Source: Evernia prunastri
Taxonomy: Eukaryota > Ascomycota > Lecanoromycetes > Lecanorales > Parmeliaceae
Assembly (NCBI GenBank): GCA_003184365.1
Contig: NKYR01000095.1
Coordinates: 62,001-126,000 of the forward strand
Direction of reading: 5' to 3'
DNA: 64,000 bases
In this document: positions 12,303 through 24,144 of the stretch, piece after piece
How positions within the stretch are numbered: the stretch's first letter is position 1
Layout of the letters: every line of letters begins with the position of its first letter
Notes under the pieces: generated by a model
Told to the model about the DNA's origin: nothing
What the model saw: the letters and a program-made list of their open reading frames with translations, nothing else
Databases searched by the model: none
Made by a program: the position numbers and the translations under genes

Positions 12303-13250
12303 CTAGCTGTTCCGTTTCTGCCCGCTGCTGAGGTCTATCATATGGAAAAACTCCCAAACCCACTTGTAGCTCTGTCCGCGATCAAACTCCCGTGGGTGGA
12401 ATTTCAAGCGGGAAGCCTCGCCCTGCTCATTGTATATCCACGTTGACGGGCACAAAGTCCCTTCCAAAGAAAGTTTCGCTGCATCGTAGCTAAGTATCCT
12501 CGACCCTATGGCTTTACTGTCCAGAATGGCAGAATCTATGTCGCGCTTAGGATCCGGCTTCGGGTTGTGCATTCTGCGTTCCCTCTGACTAATAGATACC
12601 GTCGGACTGTTGAGGTCTTCGGCGTCGGTGGCGATGGCTAGAATCACCGTTTCGAAATCGGTAAGATGTCTCATGGTCCTGAAGATGTAGATTGGAACTC
12701 CAAGCTGATGATAAACTGGCAAAGAATCCACCAGGATCTTGCACGTTTTCCGATGCTTGGGGTATGTGAATTGTCCAGAACCGTGTGGGGTGTACCAACC
12801 GCTGTCAAGTCGTCTCAACCAGGTTCGGAAACTAGTGTCGGTCCCTATCCTGCGTAGATTGGCCAAAGAAGACCGTTTGTTGATCTCTGGGGGGGCATGC
12901 CAGTAGAGTGGACGGGTTATATTAAGCCGAATCACGAGATTTGGGATATTGTTAGCAGCGGCTTGATTTGGGAAGATCGAGACGGGTTTATCCTCTTCAA
13001 ACTCGAGTCTGCATACTCCTTTTTGGCGAAGAAGTTCGACTGCATCGCTATAGATGGCTTTAGAGGTTTCCAAGAATCGAACCGACCCCGCTGCAATGAT
13101 TTCTCCATAGATCTCCAAGCGAATCTCCGGAGGTACATGGAAGAGCGTGCCAAGTCCTGATGGCATTGAAGCTTTCGGGAAATTTGAAACAGCGATCTCT
13201 ACTTCTGTTGTCGGAGGTTGGGAAACATCTAGCTTTCGTGATGGGGGCAT
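12303..13250 (-). CDS. 2EXR/F-box-like domain protein
   Basis: A 315-residue single-exon protein of the fungal 2EXR type. The family signature is near residues 37-55 (FHVPPEIRLEIYGEII), followed by a stretch where members usually describe a house of conserved residues ending in a helix (here TSKAIYSDAVELLRQKG). The molecular role of 2EXR proteins is not established; the domain resembles an F-box-like interaction module and the family is expanded in Pezizomycotina. The ATG at 13250 is supported by a TATA-like element 63 bp upstream. The C-terminal half has no motif I recognise. Confidence 0.8.
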   Translation of the reverse strand: MPPSRKLDVSQPPTTEVEIAVSNFPKASMPSGLGTLFHVPPEIRLEIYGEIIAAGSVRFLETSKAIYSDAVELLRQKGVCRLEFEEDKPVSIFPNQAAANNIPNLVIRLNITRPLYWHAPPEINKRSSLANLRRIGTDTSFRTWLRRLDSGWYTPHGSGQFTYPKHRKTCKILVDSLPVYHQLGVPIYIFRTMRHLTDFETVILAIATDAEDLNSPTVSISQRERRMHNPKPDPKRDIDSAILDSKAIGSRILSYDAAKLSLEGTLCPSTWIYNEQGEASRLKFHPREFDRGQSYKWVWEFFHMIDLSSGQKRNS

Positions 13251-14455
13251 CTTTCCGGCTGTTGAGACAGATGTTTAAAAAGATTCGTCTAACCATGGAT
13301 TGGGATGACAGCTTATATAACGCGTGAAACCAGTGCCGATTTGACACAATCAAGGGATAGCGTTTAACAAGAAATGTTCAACACAAAGGTGGCGATCGAA
13401 ATGTGAAACAAGCTCGGCTTTTCATTATGCGGCTATCGTTGCAGGTAAGATGATATTATTCTCTGCCCCTGAAAGTGAGTAAGCTCTGTCTTCGGTGGAG
13501 AGTCGTCTTTGAGGGCGGACTGCTGGTGTCCATCTGAGGAGGATATTTGTTGTGGGTATCTAATCGCAGCACTGTCATGAACAAAGATTGAAAGCACATT
13601 AGTCAGAGCGTAGATTTGCCCCCTTCATAACACTGCGACAATTATTCCTAATCAGGCCACAGTGGGCCATATTACACTCATTCCAGAGCAGGTATTGAGT
13701 CAACATATGTCTTTGGTCCTTTATGGATCTCACAAAGAATGCCCACAGATATATTCTTGGCAACCCCATCACGACCTTCTTCGGTCTCTTCGTTCTAGAT
13801 ATAGCTCTGAGCGATGAAGTTCTGCAGTCTATTTTGAAAATAGACCGTAATGAGAAGGGGCCATGCAAATAGTGCTTCTTTTGATTTGAGATCTCGAAAA
13901 CGGTTGAATAGAATAAAGGGCGCTGGACCTGGTCGTATTCCACTCTGAAATTGGCCAGATTTGGGGAACGGTATCGGTGACAAACGCCAACATAAAATGA
14001 GAGGTGTTTTGAGAATCTCCAGAAATTGCATGGTTGTTGAAATGGTTCGGGGGATGGGTTGCATGGAGTATTGCTCTGTCATTGTGCCCGTCCGAATCAC
14101 TAAAGAGAAATTTGGGGGCATGGGGCCACGAGAGTCTCTTGAGTGTGCATGCGAATCTATTCAATGGTCATCAGCGAATGCTTGGAGAGCTGATTCTGTC
14201 CGTTTGCCGTTCATGTGGTTGCTAAGGAAGGTTTTCTTATACACTTGCGAGTGAGGTAGGTGGATGGACGTGGAGTCCAGTGACTTGGGTGGGAAAGCAA
14301 ATAAATTTCCCTCATAAGAAGAAACACGGTGTTCCTAGACACTAGTGAAATACTCTTCTCTACTTCGCTTCCGGCTGAGAGTTCGAGCCCGCAACTTTAC
14401 TACAAGCCACCTTTATGCCAAGTTTACCATCTCCGAATGCATCCTAACAGCATAA
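13251..14455. other. Intergenic; upstream regions of the 2EXR and spherulin-4 genes
   Basis: Between divergent genes. Apart from the TATA-like element at 13313-13320 I see nothing definite; overlapping minus-strand frames at 13600-14160 look non-coding. Confidence 0.5.
13313..13320 (-). promoter_or_regulatory. TATA-like box of the 12.3-13.2 kb gene
   Basis: TTATATAA lies 63 bp upstream of the ATG at 13250, a plausible distance for a fungal TATA element with a short leader. Confidence 0.45.
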
Positions 14456-15301
14456 ATGGATCAAGTCCTCTTTTCCTCGAGGAACAGCCAATTCGCAAAC
14501 ATTCCAGAAATAAGGTGCCTATTATTACTATTGTCTCCCTTTTTCCTTTCCCTCTTAGTAAACTCCCTCTCTATCCTCCTCCCCCTCTACATCTACCCCG
14601 GCTCATCGGCGTCCGCCTGGAAACCCTTCTTCAACGCCATCAAAGCGTACCCAAAAGTCAATTGGCTCGTCATCGTCAACCCAGACTCCGGCCCCGGCAC
14701 AACTGCCTCGTATCCAAGCGATCCCAATGTCATAGCCGGCATCTCGCAACTCAACAGCTTTCCAAACGCCTACACACTCGGCTACGTCGATACTGCCTTC
14801 ACGAATCGCTCTCCTGCTGCTGTCAACAAAGACATCGATGTCTATGCTAGCTGGTCGACATACAAGGCCGCCAATATATCCATCGGGGGCATCTTCTTCG
14901 ACGATGTGAACAATACCGCTTCTAGCTCGGTCTACAAATACATGCAGAGCGCCTCATCGTACGCGTACAAAAGGGTGCCCTCAGCCATAACAAAGGTGGT
15001 CTATAATCCCGGCGCCATTGCCCCGAAGCAGCTCTTCGGTTACTGCGATTTCATGGTCGAGTTCGAAGACCCGTACTCGAGCTACCGGAACGCTACTACT
15101 ATCAAAAGCATTTCCAGTGATTATCGACCGCAGAGCGCCATTCTGGCATACAATACTCCAACGACGGCCAATGTGGCGAATTTGGTGCATACGATGAAGT
15201 CTTATGGTGTTGGGGCTGTGTATTTCACCGCTGATTGCTGCTATAATGCGGTAAATCAGGCGCTATTAGCGAAGCTCGCTCTGGCTATTTTGGCAGCGTA
15301 G
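14456..15301 (+). CDS. Spherulin-4-like secreted or cell-surface protein
   Basis: A 281-residue protein matching the spherulation-specific family 4 (spherulin 4), first described in slime-mould encystment and common in fungi as a secreted TIM-barrel-like protein, possibly acting on polysaccharide. Residues 21-42 are very hydrophobic (signal peptide or anchor) and lead directly into LPLYIYPG. Family landmarks follow in order: VNWLVIVNPDSGPG, ISQLNSF, TLGYVDT, DIDVYASW and GIFFDDV, then the C-terminal VGAVYFTAD. The gene is a single exon. Its 3' end is only 131 bp from the convergent hydrolase gene. The N-terminal 20 residues ahead of the hydrophobic segment are unusual, so a later start is possible. 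Confidence 0.88.
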   Translation: MDQVLFSSRNSQFANIPEIRCLLLLLSPFFLSLLVNSLSILLPLYIYPGSSASAWKPFFNAIKAYPKVNWLVIVNPDSGPGTTASYPSDPNVIAGISQLNSFPNAYTLGYVDTAFTNRSPAAVNKDIDVYASWSTYKAANISIGGIFFDDVNNTASSSVYKYMQSASSYAYKRVPSAITKVVYNPGAIAPKQLFGYCDFMVEFEDPYSSYRNATTIKSISSDYRPQSAILAYNTPTTANVANLVHTMKSYGVGAVYFTADCCYNAVNQALLAKLALAILAA

Positions 15302-15432
15302 ATACATGGTTCAAATGTTGCTGTGGTTTTTGAATTATCTTCTATCACATCATCTACACAGCTGTCTGTACCCATAGCTCGTCCAAATTTCAATCACCCC
15401 ACATATCATCCCTCCATCTCACCTAACCCAAG

Positions 15433-16477
15433 TCACGAACCCGGGCCCATCCGCCCCGCTCTTAAAATCATGTCCCCCAACTCCTCCACACAACTCAAAA
15501 ACGGACAACCAGCAGACTCGATCGTCTTTATGGTCCAACTTTCTTTTTTGTTATTCTCAACCATAGCATTCACGACGCCAAGTCCTGGGCCTTTCGTGCA
15601 AACGACGTACGTGATTGGTATGTCCAGATTCCAGCACGTCGTCTTTACTGCCGTCGTGTATAAGCTTGCGGACTGCGGCTCGAGTTTCGCTGCCCAGTAT
15701 GCAGCTTTGTCGGGAGGGAGATCTCGAAAGAATTCCGCCTCTGCATTGCAGATCTGAAGAATGGCACCCTGGTGTCACACGCGTGTTAGCTTCTATAACC
15801 AGCGATGAAGAGAAGATGGTGCGCAGGCGCGAGCAACTCACCCCAGCCTCTGCATACCCGGGCATCGCTTTCTCACCCATGCTCAGCATCGTAGACTCCA
15901 AACTCTCCCCCTCATCGAGGAGGAACCCGCCAATGAAAAATAAGCTGATGATGCCGCCTTCTTTGCCTTTTTTAATCCGAAAAGAGCGCTCGAGCTTGCT
16001 GATGGCTTGGCATCCCGCGACGGCGCCGGTGGAGTGCATCACGAGGATGATGTTCTTCTTCCCAGTATCCCGCTTTATGGACTGGTCATGCTTTGAGGAG
16101 GGTTTTTGGGAATTCTTGGCGCCTTTCTTGCCTGATTTACCTTCATAGTTATGGTTATCGTTGCCCTCTTGCTCTTCATTGTCGTCATCGTCACAGTCCT
16201 TTCCGTCCCCACCTTCCTCATCCCACACCAACTCCTTCAGCACACTCCGAATTGCAGCCACATCCTCCACCATTCCCCCTGCGCCCGGAACGTCTTTCTC
16301 CCCAATGCTCGGCAAGCGGACTGCGAAGCTCTCGCAGCCCTGCGTTTCCAGGTATCGGGACAGCGGCCCGAAATGCGCGGCCGTGTGGAAGGCGCCAGGG
16401 ACGAAGACTACGGTTGGCTTCCTGGCTGTGCTGCCAAAGAGGTGAGGTGGTGGGCCATCGGCCGCTAGAGGGTTCAT
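15433..16477 (-). CDS. Alpha/beta hydrolase with degenerate catalytic triad
   Basis: About 323 residues from two exons, 16477-15842 and 15768-15433, with a 73-bp GTGAGT...CAG intron; the join continues the fold across EAG|GAILQ. The start is taken at the ATG immediately before MNPLAADG; an in-frame upstream ATG at 16666 would add 63 residues without fold character. The oxyanion strand FVPGAFHTAAHF and the nucleophile elbow VMHSTGA (Ser149) are present. Where relatives carry the acid and the AGHSPFLS histidine, this protein reads CTKGPGLG and AGCPFLS, so both Asp and His appear lost. An acidic then basic low-complexity insert (about residues 85-140) precedes the nucleophile strand. Possibly a non-catalytic binding protein or an allele in decay. 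Substrate unknown. Confidence 0.8.
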
Positions 16478-17337
16478 GGTTGTGGTTGGGGGACTTTGGT
16501 GTTTTCGTTTGTGGGATGAATGTTTGGTAAATGGTTGGAAGAAGGCTGGCTGGTTGAGGGAGCGGTATATTGTTTGGAAGAAACGAACGTTATCTTTGGA
16601 GCAATTGCGACGGATGTTATCCTCACAGTGAAGTGTTTGTAGAAAGGCTATGCTATTGTTTGACACAAAGACGTTTGTGTGTTACGCGATCTTTGTTAAC
16701 TTTTCGTTAAGGGGGACTCACTGATCTGATTGTGTTTGCTGACTCGGTGCCGCTGTATCTAGAGATGGGTTCGTAAATAGCAAATACACTTGCGTTTTGA
16801 GGTCTTCTCCCACGCCTCCTCTTGCCCATCGTAAAATACACAAAGACTTACACGCTAGGGTCATTCGCAGAGTTGGGGAGCTTGTCGCCCACGGAAGTGA
16901 TCCAAATCGATTGTATGGTGGTTCCAGCTGTGCTGAATGTAGTCGAAGGCTTCCAGGACGTCTACGTTTTTGAGCGCGAGTTGCAGACGACTCATAGCAA
17001 GGTTCAACTGGTCTGAAGCAGGATGCCGGTCGCATGGCACGAGGTCACTGAGATCTCTCGACCTACGGGGTGAGAGACACACTGTCAACTGCCATGCCTA
17101 TGTTCATTGACTAACCGCTTCCTATTGAAACCTCCCATGTCAGGTCTGATGTTGTGGCCGCACGTACTCTTGCCAGTCCCGAGCTTGAGCAATCTCCTTC
17201 CATCTTCGACTCCATGCCAGCCCACGTCAAGTTGATTAACCAATAAAGCACCGCAGGCTTTTTCACTGTAAGGGTTACATGTCAAGCTTGTGCCTAAGAT
17301 CACCAATACACAGCCAAAACAAGTATGTAGCGATCGC
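16478..17337. other. Intergenic, no supported gene
   Basis: Lies between the 5' end of the hydrolase gene and the 3' end of the next 2EXR gene, both on the minus strand. No domain-like frame was found. Confidence 0.5.
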
Positions 17338-18030
17338 TCATTCGTCATCTTCTTCCCATATCAAGGCCTTATCGCGTGCCACCGTCTCCAGCTCCACCAA
17401 ATCCCCAGTAAATTTCTCAGACATCTTCACCTGACGATAATCTTCCCCCCTGGTAATGAGCAGCTTGTCTCTCAACCGCGAACCGGAGAAAGTCAACCGC
17501 GGACCGAGCTTCTTTGCCAAATCCTTGAAAGCGCTAGAGATACTTGCGATTGCGCGTTTTAACAAGGTGCGGCCCCCATGGAGCACCACCTCCACATTTT
17601 GTACGGCAGGACAGCCCAGAAGCAAGTCAACACGTCCAGATAGCTCTTCCATCTTGTCCCCCATCATGATGTCAAGCTCGATGAAACGAAGCCAAGGCTT
17701 GACGTCGAAGCGACCCTTAGGTATGACCCGTACGAATTCGGATCGGATTATGATTACTTCGCTGATGCCGTCTTCGCCGAGCAGCATTGGGAGGTCTTTA
17801 TTCTTAACCTGGAAGCGTTTTCGTGTGAAAAGCATTGCACAAGCCTCGTAAGCGTACGTGGAGGTGAAGGCTTGAGGGGACAATATCAAATAGTCGCTGG
17901 ATGTCCACGGGAAATTGTCTACACGGAGTATCATGTCGTAGGAGTGGGGGAGAGCTAGGCGATAGATCTCGTCGCGGATTTCGCGAGGCAGCGACGCGAA
18001 ACTTGTTTGAGCGGGACGAGTCATGACCAT
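17338..18030 (-). CDS. 2EXR domain protein
   Basis: About 230 residues from ATG 18030. The frame is open to 18132 but contains no upstream ATG, so the start at MVMTRPAQ is preferred. The 2EXR signature is immediate: SFASLPREIRDEIYRLALP near residues 8-26, followed by the expected YEACAMLFTRKRFQV segment. The rest alternates strand and helix with no recognised catalytic motif. Same family as the genes at 12.3 and 61.8 kb but too divergent by eye to be a recent tandem copy. Role unknown. Confidence 0.78.
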   Translation of the reverse strand: MVMTRPAQTSFASLPREIRDEIYRLALPHSYDMILRVDNFPWTSSDYLILSPQAFTSTYAYEACAMLFTRKRFQVKNKDLPMLLGEDGISEVIIIRSEFVRVIPKGRFDVKPWLRFIELDIMMGDKMEELSGRVDLLLGCPAVQNVEVVLHGGRTLLKRAIASISSAFKDLAKKLGPRLTFSGSRLRDKLLITRGEDYRQVKMSEKFTGDLVELETVARDKALIWEEDDE

Positions 18031-19233
18031 GTCGGGAGTACTGGTCGGTGCGGTGGGGAGAGGAATCCCCGCAGGATCTTGAGTGAGAGTGGGTTCGGTG
18101 TGAACAGCAGTCGTTATGAGATGTGAAGCCACGGTTGATGTCGTGAGAGGATTGAATTGGGCTCTAGACCCGGGGTGTAAAGTGAATATTCGAGATGATT
18201 GACCGGTGAAGTGGAAAAGATCTTACAAAGTGTTCCCGCCAAGCCACTAGTTGTAGGGCTGATTGCCACTATCTCTGACACCGCTATTTTGCTTCAACCT
18301 TAGTTAATACTCAGACTCCTTCATTGTTCTAGATTCGACTCTTGATGGTACTGGTACAGTTATTCTATTAGAAACAAAGGCAATCCGTCCTGCTCTCGGG
18401 AAAGTCGTATAAGGTATACCATCGCGGTAGACAAGGAGAGCTTGCTGGAGGGACCTGCAAAACCCACTTGTTTCGCCCTTTCTAGGCGCTGTACCTAAAG
18501 AGTATCTTCGCGGCATTGTTATTACATAACAATACGAAAAAGCGAAGATCAAAAATCAAAACAGGGTTTTTGATTGTACCCTCCCATGCCCACACGAGTC
18601 GACATAGTTGATATAGTGATAGAGTTTCCGCGGAGCTTTCAAATAGTAGCCTGTTCGTAGCTCCTCGCTCGGTCGTCGACATGGCAAGGCTTTCCCTGCT
18701 AACAACGCTGAAGATATCACCTTTTGGCTTGCGAGCCTCTGACCGACACAAAACCAGAAGTCATCCAACATCCGGATCTGCTGCGATCAGGATCTGTATC
18801 TTGGTCCAGATGCGCTGTGACAAAATGTACCCGATGTACCCGGCCAGGAAGGGCCGCAGCGCAACGGTCTCCAACAACCCGGCGTGGATCAGGAGTTCTT
18901 TGACAAGGGAAACTTGGTGCGTCAGACTGGTTCCGATACAGTAAAGTGTCATCTGCCCTCCTCAGGCCGTCCTGGTGGCTTCGACTGTTTCAACCAAGCA
19001 GCAGACTGGCACTGGAAAAACTAGAAAGTCTGAGACTGTGTGATGAAGAAGTAGTAGTAGTAGCAAAGTGCGTCCCTACATGGCAAGGATACTAGCGCTT
19101 CCGATCCGAGATGCTCAGAAGGTCCCCAGGAGACACACTATTGCTGACATCCGATACGCGGTTTATCGTGGCGGGCTGAAACCAAATTCAAACCTAGTGA
19201 TGGACTAGACCCTGCGGTCCACCGGGACCCGTT
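18031..19233. other. Intergenic, no supported gene
   Basis: Short frames on both strands without domain content. No repeat or RNA gene was recognised by eye. Confidence 0.5.
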
Positions 19234-20503
19234 TCAGGGCACAAATTTTTGCATCTCCTTGCACTCATAACTCGTCACACCATCATGGTACCAATTCCAG
19301 TACTGCTCATCAACGGGCCACATCCCGGGCCCCTGGCTCCGTCCCTTCCGCGCCTTCTGCTCGAAGTACTTCCGGCTGCCCGTCGCGCAATGATGCAGGC
19401 CCCAGTACTCGTGCGTGAGCGGCGACCTGGTCACGAAGCCCACCCCGACCTCTTCGCCCTGCTCGCCAAAGCTATGCATGGTCTCGTTGTTGAAGTACAG
19501 CGTGTGGATGTTGGGGATGCCGCCGACGAACTGCGGGCGCACGAACGATTTGGAGTGGTGGATCCGGTACGGGTCGGGTCCGTCGCCGGAGACGCACGTG
19601 GTGTAGGCGGCGCGGAAGCCCGTGGTGGGGATGGCGTCGAGGGAGGCGGAGTTGTGTGGCAGCCAGGAAATGGCGAGGGCGCCGACGGCGTCGTGACGCG
19701 GGAAGTCGTTTTCCCAGTATTTCAGCCAGGAGAGCAGGGTCGGGAACTGGTTGTGGCGCATCTCGAGGTATTCGTCGGGGTCCAGCATGCCCATCCAGTG
19801 GTGCTTGTGGCCGTTTTCTCGGATGCATCGTTCCATCGTGTGGTCCTGCAGATGCGCGCGCTCGTCCTCGGGGACGGTTTCCGGGGCGATGTAGGTGAAG
19901 TTGAGGACGTGTTCGGGGACGTTGTAGTTGTCTACTCCTGGATTTTCGGAGAGAGGTGGGTGGGACCCGTCGTCATATATATAGAACTTTCGGATGCCGT
20001 GGTGGTAGTAGTGGTGGGTGAGAAATTCGCGCAGCTCGATGGAAACATCTTTCACCATGAGACCTGGCCCCAATTGGTCAGCGCATGCACCGGGTAATAT
20101 GAGGGTCTGGACGCTTCGACTTACATATTGCGACGTACTCATCGTCGTCAGCTGGTGGTGGAGGCGGATATACCTCCAATCCATTGATCGTGTGATGTGG
20201 TACTGAAAGGTATGATTGCGGCAGATTTGTGGCGTCGTCATCCACAGACGGTGGTCCAGCATCAGCTTTTCCATCGATGTCTGCAGAGTTAGGATGCAAA
20301 TGTGGATGACGTCCTGGAGGCGGATGTTCAGACCTGGGTTCTCCGCACGCCTGGTAAGGTCCCCAAATGCCAAGTTCCGGGTGCGAATGACTGCGCAGAA
20401 AATAAAAGAGGACTGTGCATGTGAGGAAGATAAGACCTGATCGACGACTTAAAGAACGATTCCGCAAGGGTTTGGGCAGGCTATCAACAAAAAGGCTGTT
20501 CAT
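19234..20503 (-). CDS. GT92 (DUF23) family glycosyltransferase, type II membrane protein
   Basis: A 402-residue protein from two exons, 20503-20125 and 20063-19234, with a 61-bp GTAAGT...CAG intron. The join restores the family motif EYVAIC|LMVKD, followed by ELREFLTHHYYHHGI and FYIYDDGS. A single N-terminal transmembrane segment (about residues 21-38, GLIFLTCTVLFYFLRS) after a basic patch predicts a Golgi type II protein. The DxD metal site is in MLDPDEYLEM. GT92 enzymes transfer galactose or related sugars to glycans; donor and acceptor cannot be told here. A TATA-like element lies 48 bp upstream. The antisense frame of 282 residues over this gene is a GC-rich shadow. Confidence 0.9.
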
Positions 20504-20550
20504 TGATACGACTTATGTAGCAATGAAGGAAGGAACGGCCGAAATGTTGA

Positions 20551-20557
20551 TATATAA
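20551..20557 (-). promoter_or_regulatory. TATA-like box of the GT92 gene
   Basis: A TATATAA/TTATATA element 48 bp upstream of the ATG at 20503, inside an otherwise purine-rich leader. Confidence 0.45.
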
Positions 20558-22935
20558 ACACAAGGAAAAACCTGAGTCTTTAAGAAAAGGAAAAGAAACC
20601 GGACGAAGAGTATCTATTTGAATCCATTTGGGCCGGGCGAAATCTACACGATGGTAGCGTTTCATTGCCATGCACTGGACGTGAAAGTGAATTCAAGGCG
20701 CGGCTCGTGAAGCATCAAAGGCACGCCGACCTATCAAGCAGTGAGGAGTAGCTTCAAGTCAGAGCATATATATGTCTCTAGACTAAGTACTAGTAATAAC
20801 AACACGAGGATCTCGGAAAGTTATTATAAGGTAACCCTTTTTAAGTGATAGTTTCGGATAATTAATCACCTAAGGTTTAGAATACGGGTGCGGGAAAAGA
20901 TTAAACACGTGTAGACAAACTCATTCAATAATTCAAATCAGACAACTGGGTTCAGTAGTATATAGCTTGAGACTTCCATCAAACATTTTCGGAAACTCGG
21001 GACAAATTCTTTTTCAAAGGCGCTATGAGACTCCACACGCGTGTAGACGCTGCGGTTTGAAAGCAGCCCCGTCGAATATATCCATGACATCAAAAGCGTA
21101 ATCTGGAACAGACTTTCAGAAGATACTTCCTAATGAAGACGGACGTACGGCCTCTAATCCCCTTTGAGCCAATTGGATATCCTTTCGAACACGAAGGAAA
21201 CCGTCCCAGACCCAACATCTTGTTCAGAGCCATGGTTGCCGCTGGCAGCCACCTGGGGCCAGTTCGATCGCGCGGCCACGCCCTGAGACTCGCAGAATGG
21301 CCTTGCACGGACTTGGAAGTGCTGGCTACTGCTGGACTGACAAGGGGAATATTCTCTCATTCATCGGCACGGCCAGGGGCACGGGCTCCAAAGATGGCAA
21401 AGGCCATGGGCTTTTCTGGAACCTAGGGCGCACAGTTGTACCGCAGTGCGGGGAACGGTTGAAACAGGGGCGGGTCTAAACTGCACCAACTGCTTAGTCA
21501 AGATTAAAAAGATCTACATCAGTTGCCTCGTATTGCTTGACCAACTATTCAACCGCCAAGAGCAACGAATTCTCACCTTAATTTATGGGTATCCGCCACG
21601 GTAGGGCCGGGGGCTAGAGTAGTCGACCGCGGATTATTATCGCTATGTTTCGCGCATATCGCATAGCACATGCCGCGTTTCGGGCATACCGTGTCACCTA
21701 TTTATGGCCTGAGACGCGGTTGAAGGGCTAAAAGACGGCTTAAGATGACTCGGAAAGACTGCCAATCTAAATAGGTAGTTGTTTGCAGATCCAAAATGCA
21801 CCGACTATTCATGGTCAAACCGCTCTGTCAACTGCTGCACCGCTACCAAGTCTGCAGTCAGTTCCTTCGCTGATCAATCGACTCTGCGTTCAAGTGATTT
21901 CATCACGTGCCCGCAATGAGTCTTGTTGAAGTTATTTACTTTGGGAGTTTTTCGGGCAGGAAAGCTCGCGAGGATTGACTCTTACATGGGATCAAGCGGT
22001 CTGTTCCGTAGGCTACGGACAAGGAGGATTGTGTGACGGTATTAACGATCCGCTCCTGTCCGCTCGTGATAAGCGATCGATTCATTACATATTAAGAACA
22101 CAGATAATTGGCTAGATTCCTCTTCCTTTTTTCTTTTCCTTTTTTTTTTTTCTCTTTCCCCCCATGTATCTTATATGCGGTTTTGACCGAGCCAACCAGG
22201 AAAAAAAAACAATTTTTATTTCGAAGACGATGCACACTGAATACAAGACCATGGGTCAATTCGCCCATCAGATTCTAGCCAGCAGATGCACGGCCTTTGT
22301 AGGTGCACCGTTTGACTGCTATATGTGCTCGGCACTTTTAACCCAATCCGGATCAGCAGAAGACGCCCATCTGTTCCAGCATTCACGAAGGCTTGGGGAT
22401 GACCGAAATGAAATCTCATCCTCGCCTAGGGGGAGTGATTAGCAGATCTCCTTCCACGCACAAGGCGAATGATACCTTTAGAGGAAACTGTGAACCGTAC
22501 CGCAGCTATTCGATCAAGGTGTTAAGGGCTGCGACCCTCTGCAAAGATGTCAACACGGATCTTAAAATCCGACTACGTCTGTGCAAGTACTATTGGATAG
22601 ATCATTGTTGGGAGCTGGCTGTGGTTTGAGCAGATCTTCAGAGAGATTTCCATTAGCAAAATGTTGCCGTTTCTAGATCCAAAGGTGTTCATGTCTGAGC
22701 TAGCAATCAATACATTAGAAGATTGAAGGATCACAGTTCACATGGTTTCTGAAGCAACTCGTTTAGTACATTTGAGGGCTTTCTGGTAGATTGATGACCG
22801 AACAGCAAAGCCAACGGTAGAGGCGAGAAGGGATAAGATTAGCATCCAGAATCTTCCCGTCACTCTTTCACATTAGCACTGCTACGCCCGCATAAGGAAT
22901 CACCCCGAGCCATTTGATCCTTTCACGCTTCCCTC
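20558..22935. other. Long intergenic region, 2.4 kb
   Basis: The second-longest gene-free stretch. It is AT-rich at 20750-21000 and holds a polypyrimidine tract (T/C runs) at 22119-22165. Frames such as 21133-21426 plus have no recognisable domain. It may contain decayed sequence, but I cannot identify a parent element. Confidence 0.5.
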
Positions 22936-24144
22936 CTACGTCGCCGTCCACTTCCTAACCGTCTCCTCACTCAACTCCCACAGGTTCCTCGCAAGCTTCG
23001 GATCGCTCGCCAGCTTGCTCGGCGCCGTCGCCTTCAAATTCGACTCAAAATACCTCCCCGCGAACTCCTCTCTTCGCTCCCTCACTGCCTCCGCGGTCGC
23101 CAAGTACAGACTCGGCACCGCGCCCTTCTCCGGACTCTTACTCGCAAACGTCTTGATCAGCCACCAAATGGGCCCCAAGAACCCGAGGCTAATTCCTGCT
23201 TGCCCCTCCGTGGCGACACCGCCGGGACTCAAGGAGGTGGAGATGATGCGGACGTTTTCGCCGTCCATGCGGCGCTGCAGTTCCGAGGCGAAGAGGATGT
23301 TGGCGGATTTGCTGACGGCGTTGCGGGAGAGTTGGTTGCGGACGCCGGGCGCGACGCCGGGGTAGGTGAAGTCGGTGGTGAGCGTGAAGGTGAGGTCCGG
23401 CATCATGAATGCGTGGCCGGCGGAGGAGACCTGAGAGGCATGGTGGTTAGTGGCGGTTTGATGAGGGTAACAGACTTTCATACCGTCACTACCCGCACAT
23501 CTGAATCTTTTTCGTCGGCTGTGGCCTTCAGGATGGGCAGTAAACGAACAGTGAACAGAAAATGTCCGACGTGACTGATAGTATAAGCCCGAGGTGACTG
23601 TCTGTGATGGATTGGGAGGGGACAAACTTGACCCCAGTTACTAGCTCCAATCCTTGCTTAGTGGTCTGGTAGTCCCATGTGAGGACACCAGCATTGTTGA
23701 CTATGCTCCGTTAGAAACACCAACGGTATCAAACGCCTCCCTGAACACTCAGGTTGATTCTTTAAAACGTACCGAGGACGTCAAGTCTGTCTTCTTGCTT
23801 GAGGAAGATCTCTGCCGCTTTCGCAACACTGTCGAGGTCGGCCAGGTCAAGCGGCAGAAAAATCAGCTTTCCTGCTTCGACTTCCCTGTTACTCGCGTGT
23901 ATCTTCTCTATCGCCGCATGCGCTTTGGCTTCACTTCGCGCTGCCACATATATTTTGGCACCGTGACGAGCCAGTTCCTCCGTTGTGGCGTATCCAATCC
24001 CTGAGCTGTTTGACGCGATTTAGCACTCCACAACTTTGCGTCAGCGTCAATAACGAACTTTGCTCCTGTTACAATGATGACTTTCCCACTAAGGTCCGGA
24101 ATACCCGTCGACGGATCCCACGGCTTTGAGAAGTAGGATCCCAT
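22936..24144 (-). CDS. Short-chain dehydrogenase/reductase lacking the catalytic Tyr
   Basis: 325 residues from five exons: 24144-24059, 24005-23773, 23700-23628, 23574-23484 and 23430-22936, with introns of 53, 72, 53 and 53 bp. All joins keep frame and restore family motifs: T26-GANSGIG (NADP-binding), VNNAG at 107-111, GVNHVGHFLFT, VVTV|SSAGH with the catalytic Ser. It resembles WWOX/retinol-dehydrogenase-like SDRs. Where relatives have YxxxK ahead of SANILFASEL, this protein has N198-A-V-S-K202; AAC differs from a Tyr codon by one base. Lys and Ser are retained. It may be inactive or altered in activity. Substrate unknown. Donors GTTCGT and GTTTGT are slightly weak but fit the frame exactly. 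Confidence 0.88.

Noticed and set aside
13599..14164. Overlapping minus-strand frames
   Set aside because: No domain, no consistent frame, compositional pattern of non-coding DNA.
19249..20097. 282-codon plus-strand frame over the GT92 gene
   Set aside because: Antisense shadow; the minus strand carries clear GT92 motifs and a spliced membrane anchor, while this frame is Val/Gly-rich without a domain.
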